Counted from the first letter of the stretch, positions 17,693 through 26,370 are shown. The stretch is DNA of 64,000 bases from Microbacterium sp. 70-16 (GCF_001898315.1 NZ_MKTQ01000016.1:61923-125922), one strand, 5' to 3'. The notes: generated by a model from the letters alone, not told the origin. Numbers and translations are program-made.

Positions 17693-19731
17693 CGCACGCG
17701 CGAGCGCGACGAGCCGCGACCGGGGATCTCGATGTAGTCCGAGTGCTTCGCGACGATGCCGTCGCCGGCGGTGCGGCCACGCACCCGCCGCCACGCCCAC
17801 GGCAGCGCGTCGCGCACGAGCCAGCTGCCGGTGACGGGGCGATCTTCGTCGCGGTCGTCGACACGGGCCGCCTCGCGGACCTCGTGCGAGTGCAGCGCCG
17901 CGTCGAGCTCGCCGACGGTCTCGGCATCCGGCACGCCGAGCGCTTCGGCGGCCCGGTACGCGAGCAGACGGTGGCCGCGCGACGAGAGGTGCACCTTGTC
18001 GTGCGCCCAGTTGCCCAGTTCACCGATGTCGTCGGTCGCGTCGAGCTGCAGGAAGATCGCACCGTGCGCGGCCGCGACGCTGCGCAGCTCGTCACTGAAC
18101 CGGGCGAACCGCCGCGCGAGCGGCGCAGACGCGCGACGGCGCGGCAGGAACGGCGTCAAGAGCAGCACGTCCGATCCCTGCGCCCGCAGGCGCGCGACGG
18201 CGTCGCCGACCTGCGCGCCGAGGCGTCGCACGTCGGGGCGCGCAGAGACGAGGTCGTTGGCGCCGATGAGGACCGTGACCAGGTCGGGGCGCATCTCGAG
18301 TGCCCAGGGGATCTGCTCGTCGCACATGTGCTGCACGCGCCGGCTGCGCACCGCGAGGTTCGCGTACCGCAGCGGCTGCGTCGACCGCTGCGCGAGCAGC
18401 GTCGCGAGGCGGTCCGCCCAGCCGCGGTACTCGCCCTCGGGCATGCGCGAGGTGTCGCACAGCCCCTCCGTGATCGAGTCGCCGAGCGCGACGACGCTGC
18501 GCCACGTCCGCGGTGCGGGCGCGGTGGGCACGGGCGCATCCACGGGCGTGGATGCCGCGGTCGCAACGCCTGCGACGCCGCGCGCCCGCGGCGCCGTCAC
18601 ACCGGCAGCCTGCAGCGCGATCGCCTCGTCGTAGTGCTCCCTCAGGCGTCCCACGAGCGCGGGCCACGTGCGCTCGCCGACGCGCTCGCGCGCGGCGAGG
18701 CCGAACGCACGGCGCTTGCTCTCGTCACCGGCGAGGTCCTGCACGCGTGCGCGCAGGTCGCCCAGGTCGCCCGGCGTGTACAGCCAGCCATCGATGCTCG
18801 ACCGCACGAGGTCGACGGGGCCGCCGGCGCCGGTCGCGACGACGGGCACGCCGCTCGCGTGCGCCTCCTGCAGCGTCTGGCCGAACGTCTCGCTCTCCCC
18901 CGGGTGCACGAAGACGTCGAAGCTCGCGACGGCCTGCGCCAGTTCTCGGCCGGAGAGGTGGCCGAGGAACACGGCATCCGGCAGGTACCGCTGCACTCGC
19001 GCGCGAGAGGGTCCGTCGCCGACGATCACGACCTGGATGCCGGGGATGTCACGCAGCGCGCGCAGATCCTCGACCTGCTTCTCGGGGGCCAGACGCCCGA
19101 CGTAGCCGACGATGACCTTGCCGGGTGCGACCCACCCGCGCCACGCGTCGCTGCGGCGCTCGGGCGCGAACCGCTCGGTGTCGACGCCCCTGCCCCACAT
19201 GCGTACGCGGTCGACGCCGAGGGCGTGTAACTGACGCTGCGCCGTCGACGACGGCGCGAGGGTGAGCGTCGCCCGGCGGTGCAGCCGCGCGACGTGCGCG
19301 GCCGTGAGCCGCGTCGCCTGCGGCACCCCGTAGCGGCGCATGTAGGCGATGACGTCGGTCTGGTAGACCGCGACGGTCGGGATGCCGAGGTTCTCGGCGG
19401 CCGTCAGCCCGCGCCAGCCGAGGAAGAAGGGGGAAGCCAGGTGCACGACGTCAGGGGCGAAGTCGCGCAGGATGTCGGTGACGTGCCCGTCACGGGCCAT
19501 CGCGAGCCGCACCTGCGTGTAGCCGGGCAGCGGCACCGACGGCAGCCGCACGACGTCGCCGTGGGCGCTGTCGTGGGCGGCGGCGCCGGGACGTGGCGCG
19601 AGGGTGGCCTCCGGCGCGATGACGAGGGTCTCGTGGCCACTCTCGGTGAGGTGACGCACGGACTGCAGAACGGAGCCGGTGACTCCGTTCATGTGTGGCA
19701 GGAACGACTCTGCGACGAACGCGACTCTCAT
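17683..19731 (-). CDS. fused GT4 glycosyltransferase and SGNH/GDSL hydrolase
   Basis: 682 residues, two enzymes in one chain. Residues 1-375 are a GT-B, family-4 glycosyltransferase like the GDP-mannose-dependent lipid mannosyltransferases: acceptor loop PHMNGVTGS at 12-20, VGRLAPEKQV at 211-220, and the donor-site E281-x7-E289 in ESETFGQTLQE. A Pro/Ala linker follows (about 380-408). Residues 409-640 are an SGNH hydrolase with block I G417-D-S, block III G490-A-N-D and block V D578-K-V-H581. Together they suggest a glycolipid that is both glycosylated and (de)acylated. ATG at 19731; divergent from the DedA gene across 151 nt. Confidence 0.88.
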   Translation of the reverse strand: MRVAFVAESFLPHMNGVTGSVLQSVRHLTESGHETLVIAPEATLAPRPGAAAHDSAHGDVVRLPSVPLPGYTQVRLAMARDGHVTDILRDFAPDVVHLASPFFLGWRGLTAAENLGIPTVAVYQTDVIAYMRRYGVPQATRLTAAHVARLHRRATLTLAPSSTAQRQLHALGVDRVRMWGRGVDTERFAPERRSDAWRGWVAPGKVIVGYVGRLAPEKQVEDLRALRDIPGIQVVIVGDGPSRARVQRYLPDAVFLGHLSGRELAQAVASFDVFVHPGESETFGQTLQEAHASGVPVVATGAGGPVDLVRSSIDGWLYTPGDLGDLRARVQDLAGDESKRRAFGLAARERVGERTWPALVGRLREHYDEAIALQAAGVTAPRARGVAGVATAASTPVDAPVPTAPAPRTWRSVVALGDSITEGLCDTSRMPEGEYRGWADRLATLLAQRSTQPLRYANLAVRSRRVQHMCDEQIPWALEMRPDLVTVLIGANDLVSARPDVRRLGAQVGDAVARLRAQGSDVLLLTPFLPRRRASAPLARRFARFSDELRSVAAAHGAIFLQLDATDDIGELGNWAHDKVHLSSRGHRLLAYRAAEALGVPDAETVGELDAALHSHEVREAARVDDRDEDRPVTGSWLVRDALPWAWRRVRGRTAGDGIVAKHSDYIEIPGRGSSRSRVRQS

Positions 19732-19882
19732 GTGTCCAGGGTCCCGGCTGCGCGGGCGCCGAACGGCGCGCAACGGCCCTCAGCGACGAGTCTTCGACAA
19801 GTGCTCGTCCATCGGTCACCTGAGCGTCACTCTCACGGCATTCGTTTGCCGCCGATTCACCGTTTCCTGGTATCCACAGAGG

Positions 19883-21235
19883 ATGACCGACGACTGGCTT
19901 GCGCTGCTCGCGGCGAGCCCCTGGGCGCTGCCCATCATGGCCGCTCTCGTCGTCGGCGACGCGTTCCTCGTCGTCATCCCCGGCGAGGCGGCTGTCACCA
20001 CCTTCGGCGCCCTCGCGGTGTCGACCGGATCACCCTCGCTCTTCGCGGTCATCGCCGTCGCGGCTCTCGCGGCCGCGACGGGCGATATCGCCTGCTACGT
20101 GGTGGGCCGCGCGATCGGCATCCAGCGTTGGCGGTGGATGCGCGCGCGCCGCGTGCAGGACGCGTTCACGTGGGCGCACGCGGCTCTGGATCGCCGCGGC
20201 GGGTCGCTCATGTTCACGGCTCGGTTCATTCCGTTCGCCCGCCTCGCGGTGAACCTCGTCGCCGGGTCGTCGCGGATGTCACTGCTGCGCTACCTGCCGC
20301 TCGTGGCCGCGGCTGCGACGGCGTGGGCCATCTATCAGGCGCTCGTCGGCGCAGCCGTCGCCGCGCTCATTCCCGGCGGCACGGTCGCCGCAGTGCTCGT
20401 GTCGATCGGCGTGGCACTGCTGCTCGGGTTCACGGTCGACCTCATCGTCGCGAGGGTCCGCAGGCGCTCGCGCGCGGCCGCCGGTGCCGCCGTCGGCGAG
20501 AATGGATCGGTGACCCGACTCCCCCGCATCGCCATGCCCGCCCGCCTCTCCGACGCCGACGGAGCCGACGCCCGCGTGGGCCTTGCCAACGCCATCTTCG
20601 ACGATGTGGCTGCGCTCGTCCGCGCCGAAGACCTCGACGTCGTCGTGGTGCGGGATGCCGACCTGACCGGATTCGACGGACTCGTCCTGCCCGGCGGCGG
20701 CGACGTCGACCCCGCCCGTTACGGCGGCGACACGGCCGCGGCCTGCTACGACGTGAATCCCGCGCAGGACGACCTCGATCTCGACATCGCCGCTGCCGCA
20801 GTCGCTGCAGGACTGCCGATCCTCGGCGTCTGCCGCGGACTGCAGGTGCTCAATGTCTCGTTCGGCGGCACGCTCGTGGAGGATCTCGCGGCATCCGACG
20901 TGTTGCACACGCCCGGTGACGACGGCTGCGGCGAGCTCGAATGGACGTGGCATCCCGTCGCCGTTGCGCCCGGATCGCGGCTGCGCGGCGACCTGCCCGC
21001 GGATGAGATCGCCGTCGCCTCAGGGCATCACCAGGCGATCCGCGACCTCGGCGAGGGGCTCATCGCGACCGCGACCGCGACCGACGGCGTGGTCGAGGCG
21101 GTCGAGCACGAGACCCTGCCGATCGTCGCGGTGCAGTGGCACCCCGAGGCTGAGGGCACTCCGGCCGAGCTCGCGGCGGCACCGTTCGCGGTGTTCGCCG
21201 ACCTCGTGCGCGCGGGATGTCTCGCACAGCGCTGA
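19883..21235 (+). CDS. fused DedA-like membrane protein and class I glutamine amidotransferase (C26)
   Basis: 450 codons without a stop. Residues 1-195 are a DedA/SNARE-associated membrane protein with about five helices, PGEAAVTTFGALA at 33-45 and the family motif F115-I-P-F-A-R120. Residues 212-450 are a gamma-glutamyl-GABA hydrolase-like amidotransferase with nucleophile C317 in GVCRGLQ and H420/E422 in QWHPE. The join is short and hydrophilic. GTG at codon 210, preceded by a promoter-like hexamer, could start a free amidotransferase. DedA proteins flip polyprenyl or phospholipids; the amidotransferase would cleave gamma-glutamyl amides. A true fusion or two overlapping products are both possible. 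Confidence 0.8.
   Translation: MTDDWLALLAASPWALPIMAALVVGDAFLVVIPGEAAVTTFGALAVSTGSPSLFAVIAVAALAAATGDIACYVVGRAIGIQRWRWMRARRVQDAFTWAHAALDRRGGSLMFTARFIPFARLAVNLVAGSSRMSLLRYLPLVAAAATAWAIYQALVGAAVAALIPGGTVAAVLVSIGVALLLGFTVDLIVARVRRRSRAAAGAAVGENGSVTRLPRIAMPARLSDADGADARVGLANAIFDDVAALVRAEDLDVVVVRDADLTGFDGLVLPGGGDVDPARYGGDTAAACYDVNPAQDDLDLDIAAAAVAAGLPILGVCRGLQVLNVSFGGTLVEDLAASDVLHTPGDDGCGELEWTWHPVAVAPGSRLRGDLPADEIAVASGHHQAIRDLGEGLIATATATDGVVEAVEHETLPIVAVQWHPEAEGTPAELAAAPFAVFADLVRAGCLAQR
20498..20503 (+). promoter_or_regulatory. possible internal -10 box of the amidotransferase part
   Basis: GAGAAT, with exactly 6 nt to the in-frame GTG at 20510, the spacing used by leaderless genes throughout the window. 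Confidence 0.35.
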
Positions 21236-21271
21236 GCGCGGCCGGGCATCGCCAGCCGCGCTCGCGCGCGG

Positions 21272-21934
21272 TCACTCCCCCGCGAGTCCGCCCAGCAGGT
21301 GACCGAACGAGCGGCCCTGGCCGAGGTAGCTGTCGGGGTCGAACGGGTCGGCGGCACCGGCCGGCTCGCGGCGCGCGATGGCCTCGGCGAGTTCGCGCGC
21401 GCCCTTCTCGACGCGGGCCGACAGCGGCGCGACCTGATCGGCCGACGAGCCCCAGTCGCTGGATGCCGCGAACACGCCCGTCGACATCGCGTCGGCGTGC
21501 AGGTAGGCGAACAGCGGGCGGATCGCGTAGTCGATCGCGAGCGAGTGCCGGGCCGTGCCGGCGTTGGCGCCGATCAGGACGGGCTTGCCGGTCAGGGCAT
21601 CCGGGTCGAGCACGTCGATGAACGACTTGAACAGTCCCGAATAGCTCGTCGAGAAGATCGGCGTCACGACGATCAGCGCGTCGGCCGAGACGACCGTGTT
21701 GATCGCCGACTCGAGCGCGGGCGGGGCGAAGCCCGTCAGCAGGTTGTTCGTGATGTCGTGCGCGAGGTCGCGCAGTTCGATCGTGTCGACCGTGGCCTCG
21801 ATGGGCTGGGAGTCTGGTCCCTGAGCCTGTCGAAGGGCGGTCACCGTCGCCGCCGCGAGGCGGTCGGCGAGCATGCGCGTCGACGAGGGGTTCGACAGTC
21901 CCGCCGACACGACGGCGATGCGGCGCGCGCTCAT
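21272..21934 (-). CDS. NADPH-dependent FMN reductase, CE1759 family
   Basis: 220-residue flavodoxin-like reductase. The FMN phosphate loop is VSAGLSNPSSTRMLADRL at 9-26, and the flavin/dimer segment VVTPIFSTSYSGLFKSFIDVLD is complete. It would supply reduced FMN to the luciferase-like monooxygenase encoded just upstream, whose stop overlaps its ATG by 4 nt. Residues L35-R-Q-A-Q-G-P-D-S-Q come from a repeat (21815-21840) inserted in the surface loop before the second strand. The C-terminal 30 residues are low-complexity. Confidence 0.88.
   Translation of the reverse strand: MSARRIAVVSAGLSNPSSTRMLADRLAAATVTALRQAQGPDSQPIEATVDTIELRDLAHDITNNLLTGFAPPALESAINTVVSADALIVVTPIFSTSYSGLFKSFIDVLDPDALTGKPVLIGANAGTARHSLAIDYAIRPLFAYLHADAMSTGVFAASSDWGSSADQVAPLSARVEKGARELAEAIARREPAGAADPFDPDSYLGQGRSFGHLLGGLAGE
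21815..21840. repeat. TCGACAGGCTCAGGGACC repeat inside the FMN reductase gene
   Basis: The minus strand reads CTTCGACAGGCTCAGGGACC here. The same core, with GGGG instead of AGGG, forms the tandem units at 26995-27057. Inside the gene it is translated as LRQAQGP without shifting frame. Confidence 0.8.
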
Positions 21935-23184
21935 CGTGCACCACCCGTCGCAGCCGCACCGAACGCGGCACCGGCCGGCGCCGGAGCGTCGGCGTACGGG
22001 GACGGACCCGACAGGTTGTCGCCGCGGTTCGCCCGCGGCGTCGCCTGCCGCGACGGGCCGTCACCGTAGGTCGCCTTCACGAGACCGGCGTGCGTCGGGG
22101 CATCCGGAACATTGCTCGGACGGTTCGTCGCGAACTCACGACGCAGCACCGGCACGACCTCGCCACCGAGGAAGTCCAGCTGCTCGAGCACGGTCTTCAG
22201 CGGCAGGCCCGCGTGATCCATCAGGAACAGCTGACGCTGGTAGTCGCCGAAGATCTCGCGCATGCCCGCGTAGCGGTCGATGACCTGCTGCGGCGAGCCG
22301 ACGGTCAGCGGGGTCATCTCGCTGAAGTCCTCGAGGCTCGGACCGTGGCCGTAGACGGGCGCGTTGTCGAAGTACGGGCGGAACTGCGCCACGGCATCCT
22401 GCGAATTCTTCGCCATGAACGCCTGACCGCCGAGGCCGACGATCGCCGTCTCGGGCGCGCCGTGGCCGTAGTGCTCCCAGCGCTGGCGGTACAGGCCGAT
22501 GAGGCGCTGGTAGTGCTCGGCGGGCCAGAAGATGTTGTTCGCGAAGAAGCCGTCGCCGTAGTACGCGGCCTGCTCGGCGATCTCGGGCGTGCGGATCGAG
22601 CCGTGCCACACGAACGGCGCAACGCCGTCGAGCGGGCGCGGGGTCGCGGTGAAGCCCTGCAGAGGCGTGCGGAACTTGCCCTCCCAGTCGACGACGTCCT
22701 CACGCCACAGCTGGTGCAGCAGCGCGTAGTTCTCGATCGACAGGGGCAGGCCCTGGCGGATGTCCTTGCCGAACCACGGGTAGACGGGGCCCGTGTTGCC
22801 GCGGCCGAGCATGAGGTCCATCCGCCCGCCCGACAGGTGCTGCAGCATCGCGTAGTCCTCGGCGATCTTCACCGGGTCATTCGTCGTGATGAGCGTCGTC
22901 GCCGTCGACACGATGAGGCGCTCGGTCTGCGCCGCGATGTAGGCGAGCGTCGTCGTCGGTGAGGACGACCAGAACGGCGGGTTGTGGTGCTCGCCGAGCG
23001 CGAAGACGTCGAGGCCGACCTCCTCCGCGTGCTTCGCGATCTCCACCGTCGCGCGGATGCGCTCAGCCTCGCTCGGCGTGTGACCGGTCGTCGGATCCTG
23101 CGTGATGTCACTGACCGTGAAGATGCCGAACTGCATCTGTGCCTGCACCCCGCTGGTGATCTCGCTCACATTGTCCTCGCTCAC
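21931..23184 (-). CDS. LLM class flavin-dependent oxidoreductase, CE1758 family
   Basis: 417-residue bacterial-luciferase-like TIM barrel using reduced FMN and oxygen. Typical blocks are FALGEHHNPPFWSSSP at 61-76, STATTLITTNDPVKIAEDYA, and SGGRMDLMLGRGN; the C-terminal 45 residues are Pro/Ala/Gly-rich and probably flexible. It pairs with the CE1759-family FMN reductase through an ATGA overlap, so the two form a two-component monooxygenase. The native substrate is unknown. GTG at 23184 is preceded by GGAGCAGGA; a second GTG six codons later is possible. A TAGAAT -10 box lies at 23218-23223. Confidence 0.9.
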   Translation of the reverse strand: MSEDNVSEITSGVQAQMQFGIFTVSDITQDPTTGHTPSEAERIRATVEIAKHAEEVGLDVFALGEHHNPPFWSSSPTTTLAYIAAQTERLIVSTATTLITTNDPVKIAEDYAMLQHLSGGRMDLMLGRGNTGPVYPWFGKDIRQGLPLSIENYALLHQLWREDVVDWEGKFRTPLQGFTATPRPLDGVAPFVWHGSIRTPEIAEQAAYYGDGFFANNIFWPAEHYQRLIGLYRQRWEHYGHGAPETAIVGLGGQAFMAKNSQDAVAQFRPYFDNAPVYGHGPSLEDFSEMTPLTVGSPQQVIDRYAGMREIFGDYQRQLFLMDHAGLPLKTVLEQLDFLGGEVVPVLRREFATNRPSNVPDAPTHAGLVKATYGDGPSRQATPRANRGDNLSGPSPYADAPAPAGAAFGAAATGGAR

Positions 23185-23217
23185 GTCCTGCTCCGCTCCT
23201 CGGATGCCTCGGCATCC

Positions 23218-23234
23218 ATTCTATTCAAGTGAAT
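23218..23234 (-). promoter_or_regulatory. promoter and possible operator of the oxidoreductase operon
   Basis: TAGAAT (-10) at 23218-23223 is overlapped by the inverted repeat ATTCA-AG-TGAAT at 23223-23234, a position where a repressor would block RNA polymerase. A GGATGCC/GGCATCC hairpin (23202-23217) lies at the expected 5' end of the message. Confidence 0.45.
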
Positions 23235-23294
23235 GTACCGAGTAGAACGCGGCTCGTTTCCGAGTATTCCCGACGCGGGTGGAAATACGCACGA

Positions 23295-23328
23295 AGCGGG
23301 GGCGGATGCCTCGGCGTCCACCCCCGCT
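23295..23328 (-). terminator. terminator behind the surface-protein gene
   Basis: Stem AGCGGGGG (23295-23302) with CCCCCGCT (23321-23328), 15 nt after the stop at 23343; weak T-tract. Confidence 0.65.
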
Positions 23329-23342
23329 GACAGGTCATACCG

Positions 23343-24986
23343 TCAGTGCGCCCGGCGGACCTTCACCCCGACGACAGCCGCGGCGCCCAGCGCGAGGGCG
23401 AGCAGGCCCGCCACGAGCGGGAGCTGCGCCGCCTGCGCGGTGCCACCGGTGACAGCCAGGCGGGGCTGGGTGGCGGCGGGTGCGGCCACGACCGGAGCCG
23501 CCACCACGACCGCGGGCTCCACGACCGGCTCGGCCGGAACGACAGGCTCCGGATCGACGACGGGCGTGAAGATCGGTGTGCCGCCGACCTTGCCGAAGGC
23601 GAAGATGAACGTGTTCGGCGTTCCGCCCACGGGGTCGGTCGAGGTCTGCCCGAACGAGTAGGCCTCCGCGCCGACCGCAGCCAGCGCCGTCTCGGCCTCG
23701 GTCTGCGATGCCGCGCCACCATAGAAGATGATGAACGACAGGGACTCGCCCGCCGCGAGAGACCCGAACGAGAAGTCGAACAGCGCGCCGTGGTCGTTGG
23801 GACCGGAATCGACGGCCTCACCCTCGAACATGATGTGCGACGGCCCCGACAGGGGGTTCGAGCTCGCGAATCCGTCGTCGCTCGTGTAGGTGATCGCGCT
23901 CGCCGTACCCCGATCGATCGTGACGTACTCGCTGAAAGCCGTCGGCTCGACGTCCCAGTCCATCACGCGCCGGTACTGGACGGTGGCGATCGTGTCGCCG
24001 CTGAGGTTCTCGATCGTGACGTTCACCTGGTAGAGGTTGGGCGTCTCCGCAGCCGGAACATAGGCGTGCGTGACCCGGAAGTACGGCGCCCCGGCATCGT
24101 CGCGCACGAGCACCACCGACGTCGCCGTGGAACCCGTGTACTCGAACGACTCGACCTCGAGATTGCGCCCACCCAGACCGTCATCGACGTTGGCTCCACC
24201 CCAGATCCCTGTCGCGGGATCGGCGACACCCCAGCCTTCGCAGAGGCATCCGGGCGAGGTCGAGTCGTTGCCGGTCGGCAGGAACTCGAGGCCGGCGTCG
24301 CCGGGGCCGGCGGCCGAGCCCGTCCCGTCGACGGTGTTGAGCTCGCCGGTGGGGTTGACCGCCAGCAGGATCGTGCCGTTGTCGATGCAGACCGCGGGCG
24401 CACACGGGTCGCCGGGCGCAGGCAGCGCCGCCGCTTCGATCGCCGCAGGCTCCGCCGACTCCGCCGCGAACAGCGTGACAGTCGGCTCGCTGACCGGTTC
24501 CGCGAGCACGTCCTCGGCGGTCGCCCCGGGTTCCGCGACGACGACCGTCGGGGCGGGCGCTGGTTCTGCGGCGGGCTCTGGTTCTGCGGCGGTTGCTGCG
24601 GCGGGTGCGGGATCGACGGTCGGCTCTGCAGCGGCGGGCGCGGGATCCGCGGCGGGCTCGGCTCCCGGCGCGGACTCAGGCGCGGCTGCGGCTGCCGGCG
24701 CGGGTTCTGCTGCTGGCGCGGGCTCTGCCGCCGGTGCCGGCTCTGCCGCCGGTGCCGGATCGGCCGCCGGTGCCGGATCGGCCGCCGGTGCGGGCTCCGG
24801 TGCAGGCGTCGTCGGTGTCTCGGTGACCCCCGGGTCGGGCGCGACCGCTGCGGCGGACGGCTCGGACGTGGCATCCGTCACGCCACCGTCATCGGCGAAG
24901 GCCGCGACAGGTGCGAGAACGAGTGCCGCGGTGACGGCGGCGATGGCCAGCGGCTTCCCATGCCGGCGGCGAGTGGTGTGGAACAT
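23343..24986 (-). CDS. sortase-anchored surface protein with Pro-Ala-Glu stalk
   Basis: 547 residues. Signal peptide at 1-31 (MFHTTRRRHGKP, hydrophobic core, cut after AAFA). A low-complexity stalk follows to about 205, built of repeated PAPAA with D or E. The folded part (about 215-470) has two cysteines near DPCAPAVC and a CLC, and many beta-type segments; I do not recognise the domain. The C-terminus has the sorting signal L510-A-V-T-G514, a hydrophobic helix and VRRAH, as used by class E sortases of high-GC Gram-positives. It is probably linked to peptidoglycan and displayed outside. Monocistronic. Confidence 0.85.
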   Translation of the reverse strand: MFHTTRRRHGKPLAIAAVTAALVLAPVAAFADDGGVTDATSEPSAAAVAPDPGVTETPTTPAPEPAPAADPAPAADPAPAAEPAPAAEPAPAAEPAPAAAAAPESAPGAEPAADPAPAAAEPTVDPAPAAATAAEPEPAAEPAPAPTVVVAEPGATAEDVLAEPVSEPTVTLFAAESAEPAAIEAAALPAPGDPCAPAVCIDNGTILLAVNPTGELNTVDGTGSAAGPGDAGLEFLPTGNDSTSPGCLCEGWGVADPATGIWGGANVDDGLGGRNLEVESFEYTGSTATSVVLVRDDAGAPYFRVTHAYVPAAETPNLYQVNVTIENLSGDTIATVQYRRVMDWDVEPTAFSEYVTIDRGTASAITYTSDDGFASSNPLSGPSHIMFEGEAVDSGPNDHGALFDFSFGSLAAGESLSFIIFYGGAASQTEAETALAAVGAEAYSFGQTSTDPVGGTPNTFIFAFGKVGGTPIFTPVVDPEPVVPAEPVVEPAVVVAAPVVAAPAATQPRLAVTGGTAQAAQLPLVAGLLALALGAAAVVGVKVRRAH

Positions 24987-25086
24987 ATCGATGACCCCCA
25001 GTCTCGATGGTGAAGGAGCGTCCTTCGCCGAGGAAGAGGCAGGTCGGGCGCGCGGCGATACATGCGCGGTCGCAGCGGCCTGCGGG

Positions 25087-25092
25087 TAAGGT
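25087..25092 (+). promoter_or_regulatory. -10 box of the acyltransferase gene
   Basis: TAAGGT, 8 nt before the ATG at 25101. Confidence 0.45.
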
Positions 25093-25100
25093 GGCGGCCG

Positions 25101-26219
25101 ATGGATGAGCAGCACGCCGCGAGGCGCACCGGCGCGGTCCCGACGGCGAAGCGTCGGGTGCCGCTGTGGGACAACGCGCGGTTCGCGTGCATCATGCTCG
25201 TCGTCCTCGGGCACGCCGTGCAGCGGCTCACCTACGACAGCGACATCGCACTCGGGCTGTACCTGGTCATCTACGCCTTCCACATGCCGGCGTTCGCGAT
25301 CATCTCGGGGTACTTCTCGAAGTCTGACTCGCCCTCGCGCCGCCAGATGGCGCGCGTGGTCACCGACATCGTCGTGCCGTACGTGATCTTCGAGACACTG
25401 TGGACCCTCACGAAGTGGATCGTCGAGGGCCGCGCGAACCCCGACATCACACAGCCGTCGTGGACGCTGTGGTTCCTGCTCGCGCTCGCGATCTTCCGCC
25501 TCGTGCTGCCGTATCTGTCGCTGCTGCGGTGGCCGCTCGCCTGGACGGTCGTCATCTCGATCGCGGCGGGCTACTGGACGAACATCGACTCGACGCTGTC
25601 ACTGTCGCGCACCCTCGGTCTGCTGCCGTTCTTCACCCTCGGGTGGTGGCTCGCGCACCACGACATCGTCGCGCGGTTCGATCTGCTGCGCCGGCGCCGC
25701 TGGTGGACGCGCGCGGGCGCGCTCGCCCTGTTCGCCGTCGTGGGGTTCCTCGCCTGGTACTTCGTGGATGCCTGGCGAGCGATGAACCTGCGTGAGTGGC
25801 TGTTCTACGACGAGAGCTACGCCGACCTCGGCGGCCCGTGGTGGTCGGGCGCCGTGCGCCTGGCCCTGATGGCGATCGCGCTCGTGCTGAGCATCGCCTT
25901 CTTCGCGTTGATCCCCCGCGGCACGCACTGGTGGACCCACTTCGGCCAGTACACGATGTACGTCTACCTGCTGCACTCGTTCGTGCTGTACCCGTTCCGC
26001 GAGACGGGGATCCTGCGCCACGCCGAGCCGACCTGGCTGTGGCTGCCCGCCGTGATCGTGTTCTCACTGGTGATCGCACTCGCGCTCGCGACCAAGCCCG
26101 TGCGCTGGGTGTTCCGGCAGCTCGTAGAGCCCCGGCCGAACTGGCTGTTCGCCGACCCGACCCTCGCCCGCCGCGAGGGCCACCGCTCCGACCCCACCGG
26201 CTCGCGCCGCCCGCGATGA
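25101..26219 (+). CDS. acyltransferase family membrane protein
   Basis: 372 residues with about ten membrane helices, acyltransferase-3 (OafA/YrhL) superfamily, closer to the fucose-4-O-acetylase-like branch. The N-terminal block RVPLWDNARFACIMLVVLGH contains the conserved arginine and histidine; YAFHMPAFAIISGYFSK is the second family landmark. It would transfer acetyl or succinyl groups to an envelope glycan or lipid at the membrane. The ATG at 25101 is supported by the promoter; codons upstream look non-coding. Palindromes follow the stop. Confidence 0.87.
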   Translation: MDEQHAARRTGAVPTAKRRVPLWDNARFACIMLVVLGHAVQRLTYDSDIALGLYLVIYAFHMPAFAIISGYFSKSDSPSRRQMARVVTDIVVPYVIFETLWTLTKWIVEGRANPDITQPSWTLWFLLALAIFRLVLPYLSLLRWPLAWTVVISIAAGYWTNIDSTLSLSRTLGLLPFFTLGWWLAHHDIVARFDLLRRRRWWTRAGALALFAVVGFLAWYFVDAWRAMNLREWLFYDESYADLGGPWWSGAVRLALMAIALVLSIAFFALIPRGTHWWTHFGQYTMYVYLLHSFVLYPFRETGILRHAEPTWLWLPAVIVFSLVIALALATKPVRWVFRQLVEPRPNWLFADPTLARREGHRSDPTGSRRPR

Positions 26220-26260
26220 GGTGTGCGGCCCGGGGCGAGGGTCCGCCGCAGGGAAATGAT

Positions 26261-26370
26261 GGCGCATCTGCGCCCCTCAACCAGGATGACCCCCTCATTC
26301 GGGGCATCCATTTCTGTTGCCTGCAGAATGGTGGGCGCAACTGCGCCCCTCAGCCGAGGCGAGGGGGTCA
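26261..26370. repeat. complex palindromic element, first of two in a 403-bp gap
   Basis: The gap 26220-26622 holds no gene. This part has two near-identical units, GGCGCATCTGCGCCCCTCA at 26261 and GGCGCAACTGCGCCCCTCA at 26334, each with its own small hairpin. Between them lies a 10-bp inverted repeat, TGACCCCCTC (26287-26296) with GAGGGGGTCA (26361-26370). CCCCTCA recurs 18 bp apart at 26273 and 26291. Confidence 0.75.

Noticed and set aside
24200..24990. Sequencing or assembly artefact in the repetitive stalk of the surface protein
   Set aside because: The frame stays open through the whole stalk and both ends of the protein (signal peptide and sorting signal) are in the same frame.
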